A stretch of DNA of 64,000 nucleotides from DATEDA01 sp963744255. GTDB lineage: Bacteria > Pseudomonadota > Gammaproteobacteria > Burkholderiales > SG8-39. Location of the stretch: contig CAVUSZ010000004.1 in the NCBI GenBank assembly GCA_963744255.1, positions 27,099-91,098 of the forward strand, read 5' to 3'. Positions 47,719-56,161 of the stretch are shown in pieces. Under the pieces are notes generated by a model that saw nothing but the letters and a program-made list of their open reading frames with translations, had not been told where the DNA came from and did no database searches. Positions within the stretch are counted from its first letter, which is position 1, and each line of letters opens with the position of its first letter. The position numbers and the translations under genes were made by a program.

Positions 47719-48177
47719 TCACTCGATCACGAACAGGGGTTCGCCGTACTCCACCGGCTGCGCGTTCTCCACCAGGATCGACTTCACGACGCCGTCCTTG
47801 TCGGACTCGATCTCGTTCATCAGCTTCATCGCTTCGATGATGCAGATCGTCTGCCCGGCCTTGACGCTGTCGCCGACCTCGACGAACGGCTTTGCGTCGG
47901 GCGCGGAGGCGCGATAGAAGGTACCGACCATCGGCGACTTGACGACGTGCCCTTCGGGCGCGGCAGGGCCCTCGGCGGCGGGCGCCGGGGCGGGCGCGGC
48001 CGCCACCGGGGCAGCGCGCGGCTGCGCGTAGCCCGGGCCGGCGGGCATGCCCTCCGGCGCCGACGCGCGGCCGCTGCGGACGATCTTGACCCGTTCCTCG
48101 CCCTCGGTGATCTCGAGCTCGGCGATGCCGGACTCCTGCACGAGATCGATCAGCTTCTTAAGCTTTCGCAGGTCCAT
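47719..48177 (-). CDS. accB: Biotin carboxyl carrier protein of acetyl-CoA carboxylase
   Basis: Carrier protein of 152 aa. The N-terminal part (MDLRKLKKLIDLVQESGIAELEI) is followed by an Ala/Pro-rich flexible linker (about residues 50-75) and the biotinyl domain with the modified Lys118 in EAMKLMNEIESD. The thumb loop (SPMVGTFYRASAPDAKPFVEVGD) identifies AccB rather than other biotinyl domains. A GGGGGA site precedes the ATG. In many proteobacteria aroQ lies just upstream. Here it does not. Confidence 0.97.
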   Translation of the reverse strand: MDLRKLKKLIDLVQESGIAELEITEGEERVKIVRSGRASAPEGMPAGPGYAQPRAAPVAAAPAPAPAAEGPAAPEGHVVKSPMVGTFYRASAPDAKPFVEVGDSVKAGQTICIIEAMKLMNEIESDKDGVVKSILVENAQPVEYGEPLFVIE

Positions 48178-48383
48178 GTGATCCCCCGTGCGCGACACCC
48201 GCGGGCTTCCCCGGCGCGCGGCTGCGAGGCGCCGGGCGCCGTCGTTGTTCTTATTGCGGCCTTCAAGCCGGCAGCTTCGCCGACGTTGAACGCCGATCCC
48301 CGCGTCGGGACATCCTGCAAGTTTGCCGCGGATCGGGGTAGGAGTCCAACCGTTCGCCGCAAATTCGGCGAAGTTGGATGCCC
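48178..48383 (-). promoter_or_regulatory. Leader/promoter region of the accBC operon
   Basis: A 206-base spacer between the TlpA gene and accB with no convincing gene. It is GC-rich near accB (including the self-complementary GGCGCCCGGCGCC) and slightly AT-richer in the middle (around CAATAAGAACAA on the minus strand), where a promoter could lie. I could not settle on a -35/-10 pair. Confidence 0.3.
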
Positions 48384-48914
48384 TTATCCGAGCAATGGCG
48401 CGATCAAGCGCTCGAGCTGGGCTTCGCTTATCAGTCCGAGATGGGTGGTGACGACGCGGCCTTCGCGGTCGAGGACCACTGTGTACGGTAATCCCCCGGC
48501 GCGATTGCCGAGGCGGCGCGTCACGTCGATGACCTGCACCCCCGCTACGAGGACGGGATAGCTGATTCCCATCTCGTCGGCAGCTCGGCGGGTTTTGTCT
48601 ACCGAATCGACGGCGATTCCTACCACTTGAACGCCGTTCGCCCCAAATCGCCGTTGGATCCGGATCAAGCCGGGAATCTCTTCGCGGCAGGGCGGGCACC
48701 AGCTGGCCCAGAAGTTCACCACGAGCACCCTGCCCCGCCACTGCTCAAGTGTAGCCCGCTGTCCAGCAAGATCCGTAAATTCGGCGCGAGTAAGCACTGA
48801 CACAGCCGCGCTGTCCGGGGGCTCGGTGCGCTGCTCGGCGCTAAAGTAGAGCCCGGCAATCAGCGCGAGCGCGGCCACGCCCGCAGTAGCGGCGACGGCT
48901 GGGCCGTTACGCAT
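48384..48914 (-). CDS. TlpA/ResA-like thioredoxin-fold protein
   Basis: A 176-residue membrane-anchored thiol-disulfide protein. An N-terminal hydrophobic segment (AVAATAGVAALALIAGLYF) serves as an uncleaved anchor or signal, placing the domain in the periplasm. The redox site is WCPPC in NFWASWCPPCREEIPGLI, and the cis-Pro region is NRAGGLPYTVVLDREG. Such proteins reduce cytochrome c apoproteins or other periplasmic disulfides. The start overlaps the end of the upstream gene by eight bases. Confidence 0.9.
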   Translation of the reverse strand: MRNGPAVAATAGVAALALIAGLYFSAEQRTEPPDSAAVSVLTRAEFTDLAGQRATLEQWRGRVLVVNFWASWCPPCREEIPGLIRIQRRFGANGVQVVGIAVDSVDKTRRAADEMGISYPVLVAGVQVIDVTRRLGNRAGGLPYTVVLDREGRVVTTHLGLISEAQLERLIAPLLG

Positions 48915-49518
48915 CCGTTGCGAGCAGGGCCGAAACCGCGCCGGCGCTCGCTCGCTCGATCGGGCGGCCGGCGGCGGTCGCCTTCAGCGCGGCGCGTTCG
49001 TCCTTGGCAGCGTAGACGGCGAGGTTTACAAGCACCCCCTCCCAGTCGAGACGCAGGACCGGGACCGTGCGCGGCTCGTCTCCGCAGTAATGGCGCTGCT
49101 CGCTCACCGCGTAGACGAGATTCCGGTTGAGCAGGAAGAGCTCGACCGCCTTGAGATCGTCCGTGAAGAGCTGGAGGTCGATGTCCGCATAGCGGCCGGC
49201 GGTGCCCTTGAGCACTGGCCCGGCGAGATAGGGATTGAAGGCGGCGAGGGAACGCATGGCCGCGAGCGCCACGGTCCGGAGCTCGTGGATCCGGTCGCGC
49301 TGCTCCTCGCCCTGGTACAGCGACTGGTAAGCGCGAAGCTCCGCTTCGATCTCGTCGTTCGCCGGCAGCGACTGCGTGTCCGAGGAGCCGAGCTGCCGCG
49401 CGGCCTTGCGCTTTGCTAGGGCGAAGTCGTCGATGCCGTCTTCGGCCATGAGCCGCGCCGCGGCGGCGGCGATCCTGGCGCGCATCTGCGACTGTTTCCG
49501 ATTACCGTCCCGGGGCAT
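48907..49518 (-). CDS. Uncharacterised conserved protein, possibly nucleotidyltransferase-like
   Basis: A 203-residue soluble protein starting MPRDGNRKQSQMRARI. The first 80 residues are helical and charged. The later segment GTAGRYADIDLQLFTDDLKAVELFLL has a Gly-Thr followed by Asp-x-Asp pattern reminiscent of nucleotidyltransferase-fold proteins, but I cannot demonstrate the fold or a function. It sits divergent from mpl and upstream of the TlpA gene, an arrangement I believe is common in betaproteobacteria. The long open frame upstream of this start lies antisense to mpl and was rejected. Confidence 0.75.
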   Translation of the reverse strand: MPRDGNRKQSQMRARIAAAAARLMAEDGIDDFALAKRKAARQLGSSDTQSLPANDEIEAELRAYQSLYQGEEQRDRIHELRTVALAAMRSLAAFNPYLAGPVLKGTAGRYADIDLQLFTDDLKAVELFLLNRNLVYAVSEQRHYCGDEPRTVPVLRLDWEGVLVNLAVYAAKDERAALKATAAGRPIERASAGAVSALLATDA

Positions 49519-49605
49519 TTTGCGTTCCCGCCTCGTCGTCGCTCGGCTCGCGGGCGATATTACCTCACAGGACTGCGCCGCACGACCACGTACAATCCCC
49601 GCCCG

Positions 49606-50961
49606 ATGCATATCCACATTCTGGGCATTTGCGGCACTTTCATGGGCGGAATCGCGGCCCTTGCGCGCGCCGCCGGCCACCGCGTCACCGGCTGCGACGC
49701 GAATGTCTACCCGCCGATGAGCACCCAGCTCGCCGCCCTCGGCGTCGAGATCGTCGATGGGTTCGGCGCCGACCAGATTGCGCTCGGGCCCGACCTGTGG
49801 GTAATCGGCAACGTGGTGACGCGTGGCAATGCGCTCGTGGAGGAGATCCTCGATCGCGGCGCGCGCTTCGTGTCCGGGCCGCAATGGCTGGCGGAGCACG
49901 TGCTCGCGGGCAAGCACGTGCTTGCGATCGCGGGCACGCACGGGAAGACGACCACCGCCTCGATGCTCGCCGCGATCCTCGAGCACGCCCGGCGCAGCCC
50001 GGGCTTTCTCATCGGCGGCGTGCCGGAGGATTTCGGCGTCTCGGCGCGCGCATCGGCGTCACCGCTCTTCGTGCTCGAGGCCGACGAGTACGACAGCGCG
50101 TTCTTCGACAAGCGGTCGAAGTTCATCCACTACCGCGCGCGGACCGCGGTCCTCAACAACCTCGAGTTCGACCACGCGGACATCTTCGCCGACCTCGCCG
50201 CGATCGAAACGCAGTTCCACCACTTCGTGCGCACGCTGCCGCGCTCGGCCCTGGTCGTCGCGAACGGCGCGGACGCGCCGCTCGAGCGGGTACTCGCGCG
50301 CGGCTGCTGGTCGCGGCTGGAGCGCTTCGAGGCGGCCGATGGGTGGGCAAGCGTCGCGGACGACGATGGCGCGTTCGACGTGCTCTGGCAGGGCGCGCCG
50401 CAGGGCCGCATCACTTGGCCGCTCACCGGCGACCACAACCGCGCCAACGCGCTCGCGGCGATCGCCGCGGCGCGCGACGTCGGCGTCGCACCCCGGGTAG
50501 CGGTCGACGCGCTCAACGCTTTCCGCGGCGTAAAGCGCCGGATGGAGCTGCGCGGGGTTGTCGGCGGGGTGGCCATCTACGACGATTTCGCGCATCACCC
50601 GACCGCGATCCGCACGACGCTCGCCGGACTGCGGCGCAAGGTCGGCGGCGCGCGCATCCTCGCCGTGCTCGAGCCGCGCTCGAACACGATGAAGCTCGGA
50701 CGGATGCAGAGCGAGCTCGCGGCGAGCCTCGCCGCGGCCGACCTCGTTTTCTGCTACACCGCCCATCTCGGCTGGGACGCGCAAGCGGCGCTCGCGCCGC
50801 TCGGTGTCCGCGCCCGCGCGATCGGCGAACTCGCTGGGCTGGTTGCCGCGGTCGCGCGCGAGGCGCGTGCGGGCGATCACGTCGTCGTCATGTCGAACGG
50901 CGGCTTCGGCGGCGTCCACGGCAAGCTGCTCGCCGCGCTCCCCGGTCAGGCGGCGGCGTGA
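49606..50961 (+). CDS. mpl: UDP-N-acetylmuramate:tripeptide ligase (murein recycling)
   Basis: Mpl attaches recycled L-Ala-gamma-D-Glu-meso-DAP tripeptide to UDP-MurNAc, bypassing MurC, D and E. The product is 451 aa with the Mur ligase architecture. The N-terminal Rossmann domain is HIHILGICGTFMGGIAALARAAGH. The ATP loop is AGTHGKTTTASML, the central motif EADEYDSAFFDKRSKFIHY, and the C-terminal domain has GVAIYDDFAHHPTAIRTTL. The ICGTFMGG opening separates Mpl from MurC. It is the first of a rightward series of genes. Confidence 0.96.
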   Translation: MHIHILGICGTFMGGIAALARAAGHRVTGCDANVYPPMSTQLAALGVEIVDGFGADQIALGPDLWVIGNVVTRGNALVEEILDRGARFVSGPQWLAEHVLAGKHVLAIAGTHGKTTTASMLAAILEHARRSPGFLIGGVPEDFGVSARASASPLFVLEADEYDSAFFDKRSKFIHYRARTAVLNNLEFDHADIFADLAAIETQFHHFVRTLPRSALVVANGADAPLERVLARGCWSRLERFEAADGWASVADDDGAFDVLWQGAPQGRITWPLTGDHNRANALAAIAAARDVGVAPRVAVDALNAFRGVKRRMELRGVVGGVAIYDDFAHHPTAIRTTLAGLRRKVGGARILAVLEPRSNTMKLGRMQSELAASLAAADLVFCYTAHLGWDAQAALAPLGVRARAIGELAGLVAAVAREARAGDHVVVMSNGGFGGVHGKLLAALPGQAAA

Positions 50962-51022
50962 ACGAACAGCGCGATCCTGCCGTCGTCCTCAGGTCCCGCC
51001 TCCCGATCGGCGTCATGGAAGC

Positions 51023-51598
51023 GTGACGATCGTCTATCTCCACGGCTTCAACAGCGCCCCGCAGTCACACAAGGCGCAGCTCCTGAAGCGTTACCTGGAA
51101 GCGCGCGGCCTGGGCGACCGTTTCGCCTGCCCGAAGCTCCCGCACCGGCCGGTTGAGGCGATCGCGCTGGCCGAACGCGAGATCGCGCGTCGCCCGGCCG
51201 GTACCGTGACACTGCTCGGCAGCTCGCTCGGCGGCTTCTACGCGACGCATCTCGCCGAGAAGCACGGGCTGCGGGCCGTGCTCGTCAACCCCGCGGTTTC
51301 GCCGCAGCGCGATCTCGCGAGCTATCTCGGCATCCAGCACAACCTCTACACCGACGAGGCGTACGAGCTGACGCGCGATCACATCGCCGAATGGCGTGCG
51401 TTGGATACCGCAGCGATCCATCCGGAGCGATATCTCCTCATCGTCGAGACCGGCGACGAGGTGCTCGACTATCGCGAGGCGCTGCGCAAGTACTCCGGGG
51501 CGCGCCGGATCGTGGTCGAAGGCGGCGATCACACCCTCAAGAGCTTCCCCGAGCATCTCCCGGCGATCCTCGAGCTCGCCGGGCTCGCGCCGCTATAA
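51023..51598 (+). CDS. yqiA: YqiA-type esterase
   Basis: A 191-residue alpha/beta hydrolase of the UPF0227/YqiA family. The GTG start gives MTIVYLHGFNSAPQSHKA. The nucleophile elbow is GSSLGGFYA (Ser near residue 66). The acid and base are likely in ETGDEVLDY and the final GGDHTLKSF. E. coli YqiA has esterase activity on short acyl substrates, and the physiological role is unknown. It ends 44 bases before the RNB ribonuclease gene. Confidence 0.9.
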   Translation: MTIVYLHGFNSAPQSHKAQLLKRYLEARGLGDRFACPKLPHRPVEAIALAEREIARRPAGTVTLLGSSLGGFYATHLAEKHGLRAVLVNPAVSPQRDLASYLGIQHNLYTDEAYELTRDHIAEWRALDTAAIHPERYLLIVETGDEVLDYREALRKYSGARRIVVEGGDHTLKSFPEHLPAILELAGLAPL

Positions 51599-51642
51599 TC
51601 GCCGCTCCCGGCCGTCCCTCGCGCACGGAGCGCGCGATTCCC

Positions 51643-53502
51643 ATGAACGTCCTGTACGAGGACAACGGCATCTTCAAGGTCGGAGCCGTGCTTACGGAGC
51701 ACGACGCGACACTGCAGGTCGAGGCGCCGCACGGCAAGCGCAGCAAGGTAAAGAGCGCGCACGTGTTGCTGCGGTTCGGCGATCCGGGGCTCGCCGATTT
51801 CCTCGAGCGTGCCGAGCGCGCGGCGGCGGAGGTCGACATCGCTTTCCTGTGGGAGGTGTGCGGCGAGGCGGAGTTCGGCTTTGCAGATCTCGCGGCCGAG
51901 TATCACGGCCGCTCGCCCACGCCGGCGGAGGCGGCGAGCATTCTGCTCAGGCTCCATTCCGCGCCGGTCTACTTCCATCGCAAGGGCAAGGGACGGTTCA
52001 AGGCCGCGCCGGCCGAAACGCTCAAGGCCGCGCTCGCCGGACTCGAGCGCAAGCGCCAGCAGGGCGAGCAGATCGCGCGATGGGTGGAGGCGCTCGAGCG
52101 CTCGGAGATGCCCGAAGCGCTGCGGGCGATCCTCCCGCAGCTCCTCTACCAGCCCGACCGGAACCGCATCGAAACCAAGGCTTTCGAGCAGGCGTGCACG
52201 TCGCTCGGGCTCTCCCCCGCGCGCCTTGCCGAGCGCTGCGGCGCGCTCGGGTCGAGCCACGACTACAACCTGGGGCGGTTCCTGTTCGAGCACTTCCCGC
52301 GCGGCGCCGGATTCCCGGATGTGCCGGCGCCCGAGGTCCCGGCCGATCTTCCGGTCGCCGACGTGGCGGCGTTCAGCCTCGACGATGCGACGACGACCGA
52401 GATCGACGACGCGTTCTCGGTCACGCGTCGCCCCGACGGCATGGTGCGCGTCGGCGTGCACATCGCCGCGCCGGCGCTGGGTTTCGCGCCCGGCTCCGCG
52501 ATCGATTCGATCGCGCGCGAGCGGCTGTCGACGGCATACATGCCCGGCCACAAGATCACCATGCTGCCGCCGGCCGTGATCGACCGGTTCTCGCTCACCG
52601 AAAACGCACCCCGCCTGGCGGTGTCGCTGTATCTTGACGTCGATCCCGCGACATTCGCGATCGGCGGCGAGGAGACGCGCATCGACCGGGTGCCTATCGC
52701 CGCCAACCTGCGGCACCACGAGGTTGACATCCTCAACGAGACGCTCGCCGAGGGGCACGCCGACCCGGACGTACGGTTCGCCGGCGAGCTCGAGTTCCTC
52801 CACCGGCTCGCTATCGTGCTGGAGGCCGGGCGCGGCAAGAGCGGGGGGCAGCAAGAGCGCACGGAGTACAGCTTCCACGTGGCCGGTGACCGGGTGACGA
52901 TCACGGAGCGGAAGCGGGGCTCGCCGCTCGACAAGCTGGTGGCCGAACTGATGATCCTGGTGAACCGCTCATGGGGTCAGTTCCTGGACATGCGCGGGGC
53001 AGCGGCGATCTACCGCGCGCAGGCGCCCGACGGCAAGGTGCGCATGACCACGGTCGCAGGCGAGCACCAGGGCTTGGGCGTGTCGCATTACGCCTGGTCG
53101 AGCTCGCCGCTCCGGCGCTACGTGGATCTCGTGAACCAATGGCAGCTCGTCGCGGCGTTGCGCGACACCCCCCCGCCGTTCCCGCCGCGCTCGGAGGTAT
53201 TGCTTGCGGTGATGCGCGACTTCGAGGCCGCGTACGCCGCCTACGATGACTTCCAGCGGCACATGGAGCACTATTGGTGTCTGCGCTGGCTCGTCCAGGA
53301 AGGCATGGAAGTCGCGTCCGCCGAGGTCGTGCGCGAGAATCTCGTCCGGATCGTCGGCGCCCCGCTCTACGTGCGGGTCCCGTCGCTGCCGGAGCTTCCG
53401 CCGGGGACCCCGGTCGAAGTCGAGGTCGCCGCGGTCGATCTGATTGACACCCATCTGCGGTGCGTCTATAAAAAGCCACAAGTCAAACGAGAAGTGGCTT
53501 GA
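51643..53502 (+). CDS. RNB-domain ribonuclease (RNase II/R-like)
   Basis: A 619-residue 3'-5' exoribonuclease-type protein. After an N-terminal region without clear cold-shock signatures (MNVLYEDNGIFKVGAVL...), the RNB catalytic domain starts near residue 245. It carries the acidic metal-binding cluster FSLDDATTTEIDDAFSV, then YMPGHKITMLPPAVIDRFSL and, further on, SHYAWSSSPLRRYVDLVNQ, the arginine motif of the family. The protein is shorter than RNase R and lacks its basic tail. This form with yqiA upstream and tonB-aroE-mtgA downstream recurs in betaproteobacteria. The last codons lie in an AT-rich hairpin. Confidence 0.88.
   Translation: MNVLYEDNGIFKVGAVLTEHDATLQVEAPHGKRSKVKSAHVLLRFGDPGLADFLERAERAAAEVDIAFLWEVCGEAEFGFADLAAEYHGRSPTPAEAASILLRLHSAPVYFHRKGKGRFKAAPAETLKAALAGLERKRQQGEQIARWVEALERSEMPEALRAILPQLLYQPDRNRIETKAFEQACTSLGLSPARLAERCGALGSSHDYNLGRFLFEHFPRGAGFPDVPAPEVPADLPVADVAAFSLDDATTTEIDDAFSVTRRPDGMVRVGVHIAAPALGFAPGSAIDSIARERLSTAYMPGHKITMLPPAVIDRFSLTENAPRLAVSLYLDVDPATFAIGGEETRIDRVPIAANLRHHEVDILNETLAEGHADPDVRFAGELEFLHRLAIVLEAGRGKSGGQQERTEYSFHVAGDRVTITERKRGSPLDKLVAELMILVNRSWGQFLDMRGAAAIYRAQAPDGKVRMTTVAGEHQGLGVSHYAWSSSPLRRYVDLVNQWQLVAALRDTPPPFPPRSEVLLAVMRDFEAAYAAYDDFQRHMEHYWCLRWLVQEGMEVASAEVVRENLVRIVGAPLYVRVPSLPELPPGTPVEVEVAAVDLIDTHLRCVYKKPQVKREVA
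53473..53500. other. Hairpin straddling the end of the RNB gene
   Basis: AAGCCAC (53473-53479) can pair with GTGGCTT (53494-53500) around a 14-base loop, forming a 7-bp stem that covers the last codons and abuts the TGA stop. No T run follows, so it is not a standard terminator. It could stabilise the mRNA 3' end or act as a weak attenuator before tonB. Confidence 0.4.
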
Positions 53503-53527
53503 GAAAACGCAGATAACTTACTGAATA
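53499..53527 (+). promoter_or_regulatory. Candidate promoter for tonB-aroE-mtgA
   Basis: TTGAGA (53499-53504), then 17 bases, then TGAATA (53522-53527). The -35 is good, the -10 weak. It lies in a short AT-rich island between the RNB gene and the TTG start at 53549, where AGGGA at 53539-53543 is the ribosome site. The call rests on spacing and local composition only. Confidence 0.3.
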
Positions 53528-53548
53528 AAAGCATTTTCAGGGATCACT

Positions 53549-54454
53549 TTGCAGGTTGTAACAGCCTCCCCCTACGGCGCCGGCCGCTGGTTCAACCAGC
53601 CGCCGCGGCTTACGGCTGCGCTGCAGTTTGCGATTCTCGCTTCGATCCTGATCCACGCGGCGGTGCTGTCGCTCCGGTTCGCGTTTCTGGACGCGAGCCG
53701 CCCGCGCACCGCGCCGCAGACGCTCGACGTCATCCTGGTCAACAGCAAATCGGCGACGCGACCCGCCGAGCCGCAGGCTCTGGCGCAAGCGAACCTCGAC
53801 GGCGGCGGCAACACCGACGAGAATCGTCGCGCGAAGACGCCACTGCCGGCGACGCGCATGGTTGAGCGCGGCAACGACGTGAAGCGTGCCCGCCAGCGGG
53901 TGCAGGAGCTCGAGGCCAAGCAGCGCCAGCTGCTGACGCAGCTACAGGCCCCGGCCGCTGCGACGAGCGAGAGCGACAAGCCCGAGCCCTCGCCCGAGCC
54001 CGCGAAGCCGGTGTCCGGTGCGGATCTTGTGAGCTCGGCGCTGGCGCTCGCGCGGCTCGAGGCGCAGATCGCGCGCCAGGTCGACGAGTACAACAAGCGG
54101 CCGCGCAAGCAGTTTGTCGGTGCGCGCGCGGCCGAGTCGCGGTTCGCGCAGTACGTCGAGGACTGGCGGCTGAAGATCGAGCGGGTCGGCAACCTCAACT
54201 ACCCGGACGGCGCGCGGGGCAGGATCTACGGCAGCCTGCGGCTAACCATCTCGATCAGGCCCGACGGCAGCATCGACGACGTGCAGATCGATCGACCGGC
54301 CGACTACAGGATCCTGAACGACGCGGCACTCAGGATCGTCCGGCTCTCCGCGCCGTTTGCGCCGTTCCCGGCGGAGATCCGCAAGGACACCGACCTGCTC
54401 GTGATCACCCGGACCTGGACTTTCGCCCCCGGCGACCGGTTGTACGACAATTAG
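53549..54454 (+). CDS. TonB-like energy transducer protein
   Basis: A 301-residue protein with a TTG start preceded by AGGGA. A single N-terminal membrane segment (ALQFAILASILIHAAVLSLRFAF) is followed by a periplasmic coiled-coil and Pro-rich linker (ELEAKQRQLLTQLQ; EPSPEPAKP) and a C-terminal TonB-type domain (YVEDWRLKIERVGNLNYP, SIRPDGSIDDVQI, YRILNDAALRIVRLSAPFAPFP). TonB proteins pass proton-motive energy to outer-membrane receptors. No exbB or exbD is adjacent, so partners are elsewhere or the role differs. It is upstream of aroE and mtgA. Confidence 0.88.
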   Translation: MQVVTASPYGAGRWFNQPPRLTAALQFAILASILIHAAVLSLRFAFLDASRPRTAPQTLDVILVNSKSATRPAEPQALAQANLDGGGNTDENRRAKTPLPATRMVERGNDVKRARQRVQELEAKQRQLLTQLQAPAAATSESDKPEPSPEPAKPVSGADLVSSALALARLEAQIARQVDEYNKRPRKQFVGARAAESRFAQYVEDWRLKIERVGNLNYPDGARGRIYGSLRLTISIRPDGSIDDVQIDRPADYRILNDAALRIVRLSAPFAPFPAEIRKDTDLLVITRTWTFAPGDRLYDN

Positions 54455-54499
54455 CGTGCCGCGCGACGGAGATTGCGCGCGTCCACCCGCTCGCCAGTC

Positions 54500-55312
54500 G
54501 TGACCGACCGTTACGCCGTCATCGGCAACCCGATCGCGCATTCGAAGTCGCCGGAGATCCACGCCGCCTTTGCGCGCGCCACCGGCGAGAATCTCGAGTA
54601 CACGCGGATCCTCGCGCCGACCGACGGCTTCGCCGCGTCGGTCGCGGCGTTCCGCGCGGCCGGCGGCCGCGGCCTCAACGTCACGCTCCCGTTCAAGGGC
54701 GAGGCGCACCGGCTCGCGACCGAGCTTTCGGATCGGGCGCGCGCCACCGAGGCGGTCAACACCCTGCGCTTCGAGGGCATCCGCATCGTCGGCGATACCA
54801 CCGACGGCATCGGGCTCGTCCGGGACGTCGGCATAAATCTCGGCGTCGCCATCGGGGGCCGCCGCGTGCTGCTCGTCGGCGCCGGCGGTGCGTCGCGGAG
54901 CGTGATCCCGGCGCTGCTCGATGCCGGCCCGGCGGCGGTGGTCGTCGTCAACCGCACCGTCGAGCGCGCGGCCCGGCTGGAGGCGCAGTTCGGCGAGCGG
55001 GTGCAGACAGCGGGCTTCGCCACGTTGCCGCGCCGGCCATTCGACATCGTCATCAACGCGACCTCGGCGGGCCACGCCGGCGAGCTGCCGCCGCTGCCGC
55101 GGACCACCTTCGCTCCGGGCGCGCTTGCATACGATATGACTTACGGCAAGGGCGCGGAGGCGTTCCTCGCTCTCGCGCGCGAGGCCGGAGTCGCGCGGGT
55201 CGCCGACGGACTCGGCATGCTGGTCGAGCAGGCGGCCGAATCGTTCTTCATCTGGCGCGGCGTGCGCCCGGATACGGCGCCGGTGCTCGCGATGCTCCGT
55301 TCGGCAGCGTGA
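54500..55312 (+). CDS. aroE: Shikimate dehydrogenase
   Basis: NADPH-dependent reduction of 3-dehydroshikimate in aromatic amino-acid synthesis. The product is 270 aa. The GTG at 54500 gives MTDRYAVIGNPIAHSKSPEIH, matching the family start better than the open frame's earlier start. The catalytic Lys lies in NVTLPFKGEA. The nucleotide-binding loop is LLVGAGGASRSVIPAL with NRTVERA, the family's NADP-selecting segment. The C-terminal motif is DGLGMLVEQAAESFFIW. It is coupled to mtgA by a GTGA overlap. Confidence 0.96.
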   Translation: MTDRYAVIGNPIAHSKSPEIHAAFARATGENLEYTRILAPTDGFAASVAAFRAAGGRGLNVTLPFKGEAHRLATELSDRARATEAVNTLRFEGIRIVGDTTDGIGLVRDVGINLGVAIGGRRVLLVGAGGASRSVIPALLDAGPAAVVVVNRTVERAARLEAQFGERVQTAGFATLPRRPFDIVINATSAGHAGELPPLPRTTFAPGALAYDMTYGKGAEAFLALAREAGVARVADGLGMLVEQAAESFFIWRGVRPDTAPVLAMLRSAA

Positions 55313-56004
55313 GGCGGATAGCCAAAGCGCTCGCGTATGTTCTCGGCGCGGTCCTGCTTGCCGTCGTCTTAATGCAGGCATGGTTCTTCGCGCACGTGCT
55401 GTGGTGGGACCGGTTCAACCCGGGGACCACGAAGGTCATGGAGGCGCGCCTCGACGCGCTGCGCGCCGGGAGCCCCAAGGCGGAGCTCAAGCACCGGTGG
55501 ACCGACTACGATCGGATCTCGGCTCATCTCAAGCGCGCGGTGATCGCCGCCGAGGACGCGAAGTTCATCGATCATGAGGGCTTCGACTGGGAGGGAATCC
55601 AGCGCGCGCTCGAGAAGAACCAGCAACGCGGCAAGGTGGTCGCCGGCGGCTCCACGATCAGCCAGCAGCTCGCGAAGAACCTGTTTCTCTCCGGCGAGCG
55701 GAGCTACGTGCGCAAGGGGCAGGAGGCGATCGTCACCTTGATGCTCGAGGCGGTGATGACCAAGCGCCGCATCCTCGAGCTCTATCTCAATGTCGCCGAG
55801 TGGGGCGAGGGCGTGTTCGGCGCCGAGGCCGCGGCGCGGCACTACTTCGGCGCGAGCGCGGCGAGCCTCACGCCCGCCCAGGCGGCGCGGCTCGCGGCGA
55901 TGCTGCCGCGGCCGCGGTTCTACGACCGCAACCGCGGCTCGCGGTATCTCGCGACTTACAGCGAGCGTATCCTCGCGCGCATGGCGTCCGCGCAGGTGCC
56001 CTAG
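55309..56004 (+). CDS. mtgA: Monofunctional peptidoglycan transglycosylase
   Basis: Inner-membrane GT51 glycosyltransferase that polymerises lipid II into glycan strands. The product is 231 aa with a GTG start. An N-terminal anchor (ALAYVLGAVLLAVVLMQAWFF) is followed by the catalytic motifs AAEDAKFIDHEGFDWEGI (catalytic Glu), GGSTISQQLAKNLFLS and KRRILELYLNVAEWGEGVFGAEAAARHYF. No transpeptidase domain is present. aroE-mtgA is a common pair in betaproteobacteria. Confidence 0.96.
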   Translation: MRRIAKALAYVLGAVLLAVVLMQAWFFAHVLWWDRFNPGTTKVMEARLDALRAGSPKAELKHRWTDYDRISAHLKRAVIAAEDAKFIDHEGFDWEGIQRALEKNQQRGKVVAGGSTISQQLAKNLFLSGERSYVRKGQEAIVTLMLEAVMTKRRILELYLNVAEWGEGVFGAEAAARHYFGASAASLTPAQAARLAAMLPRPRFYDRNRGSRYLATYSERILARMASAQVP

Positions 56005-56039
56005 GCCGGCCACGATATGGAACGCCTGCACATCGTGGC

Positions 56040-56125
56040 CCGCCGGCTTCTGGATTTCGCTCGGGGCGATGCTGAGCGTGGTTGCCTCGTTGATCGCGTT
56101 CTTCAGGTGGCGCCGCTGGCTGTAG
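56040..56125 (+). pseudogene. Possible relic of a CorA/ZntB-type transporter C-terminus
   Basis: A frame ending at the TAG at 56123-56125 reads GFWISLGAMLSVVASLIAFFRWRRWL: one hydrophobic helix followed by a basic ending. CorA/ZntB-family proteins typically end in a second membrane helix and then FRRR-x-WL, which this resembles. No start codon or upstream domain exists, as mtgA occupies the sequence just before it. It may be a leftover fragment or coincidence. Confidence 0.25.
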
Positions 56126-56156
56126 CCAGCGCCAGGACGGGCGGGCGACGCCCGCT
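56111..56156. terminator. Two strong hairpins between convergent mtgA and MFS genes
   Basis: CGCTGGC-TGTA-GCCAGCG (about 56116-56133) and GCGGGC-GAC-GCCCGC (about 56142-56156) lie in the spacer between two convergent genes. Neither has a T run, so they are at best weak or factor-assisted bidirectional terminators, as is common in GC-rich genomes. Confidence 0.4.
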
Positions 56157-56161
56157 TCGTG

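Noticed and set aside
48150..48362. Small minus-strand frame across the accB leader
   Set aside because: 70 codons of low-complexity sequence overlapping the accB start, with no homology. It does not correspond to the missing aroQ.
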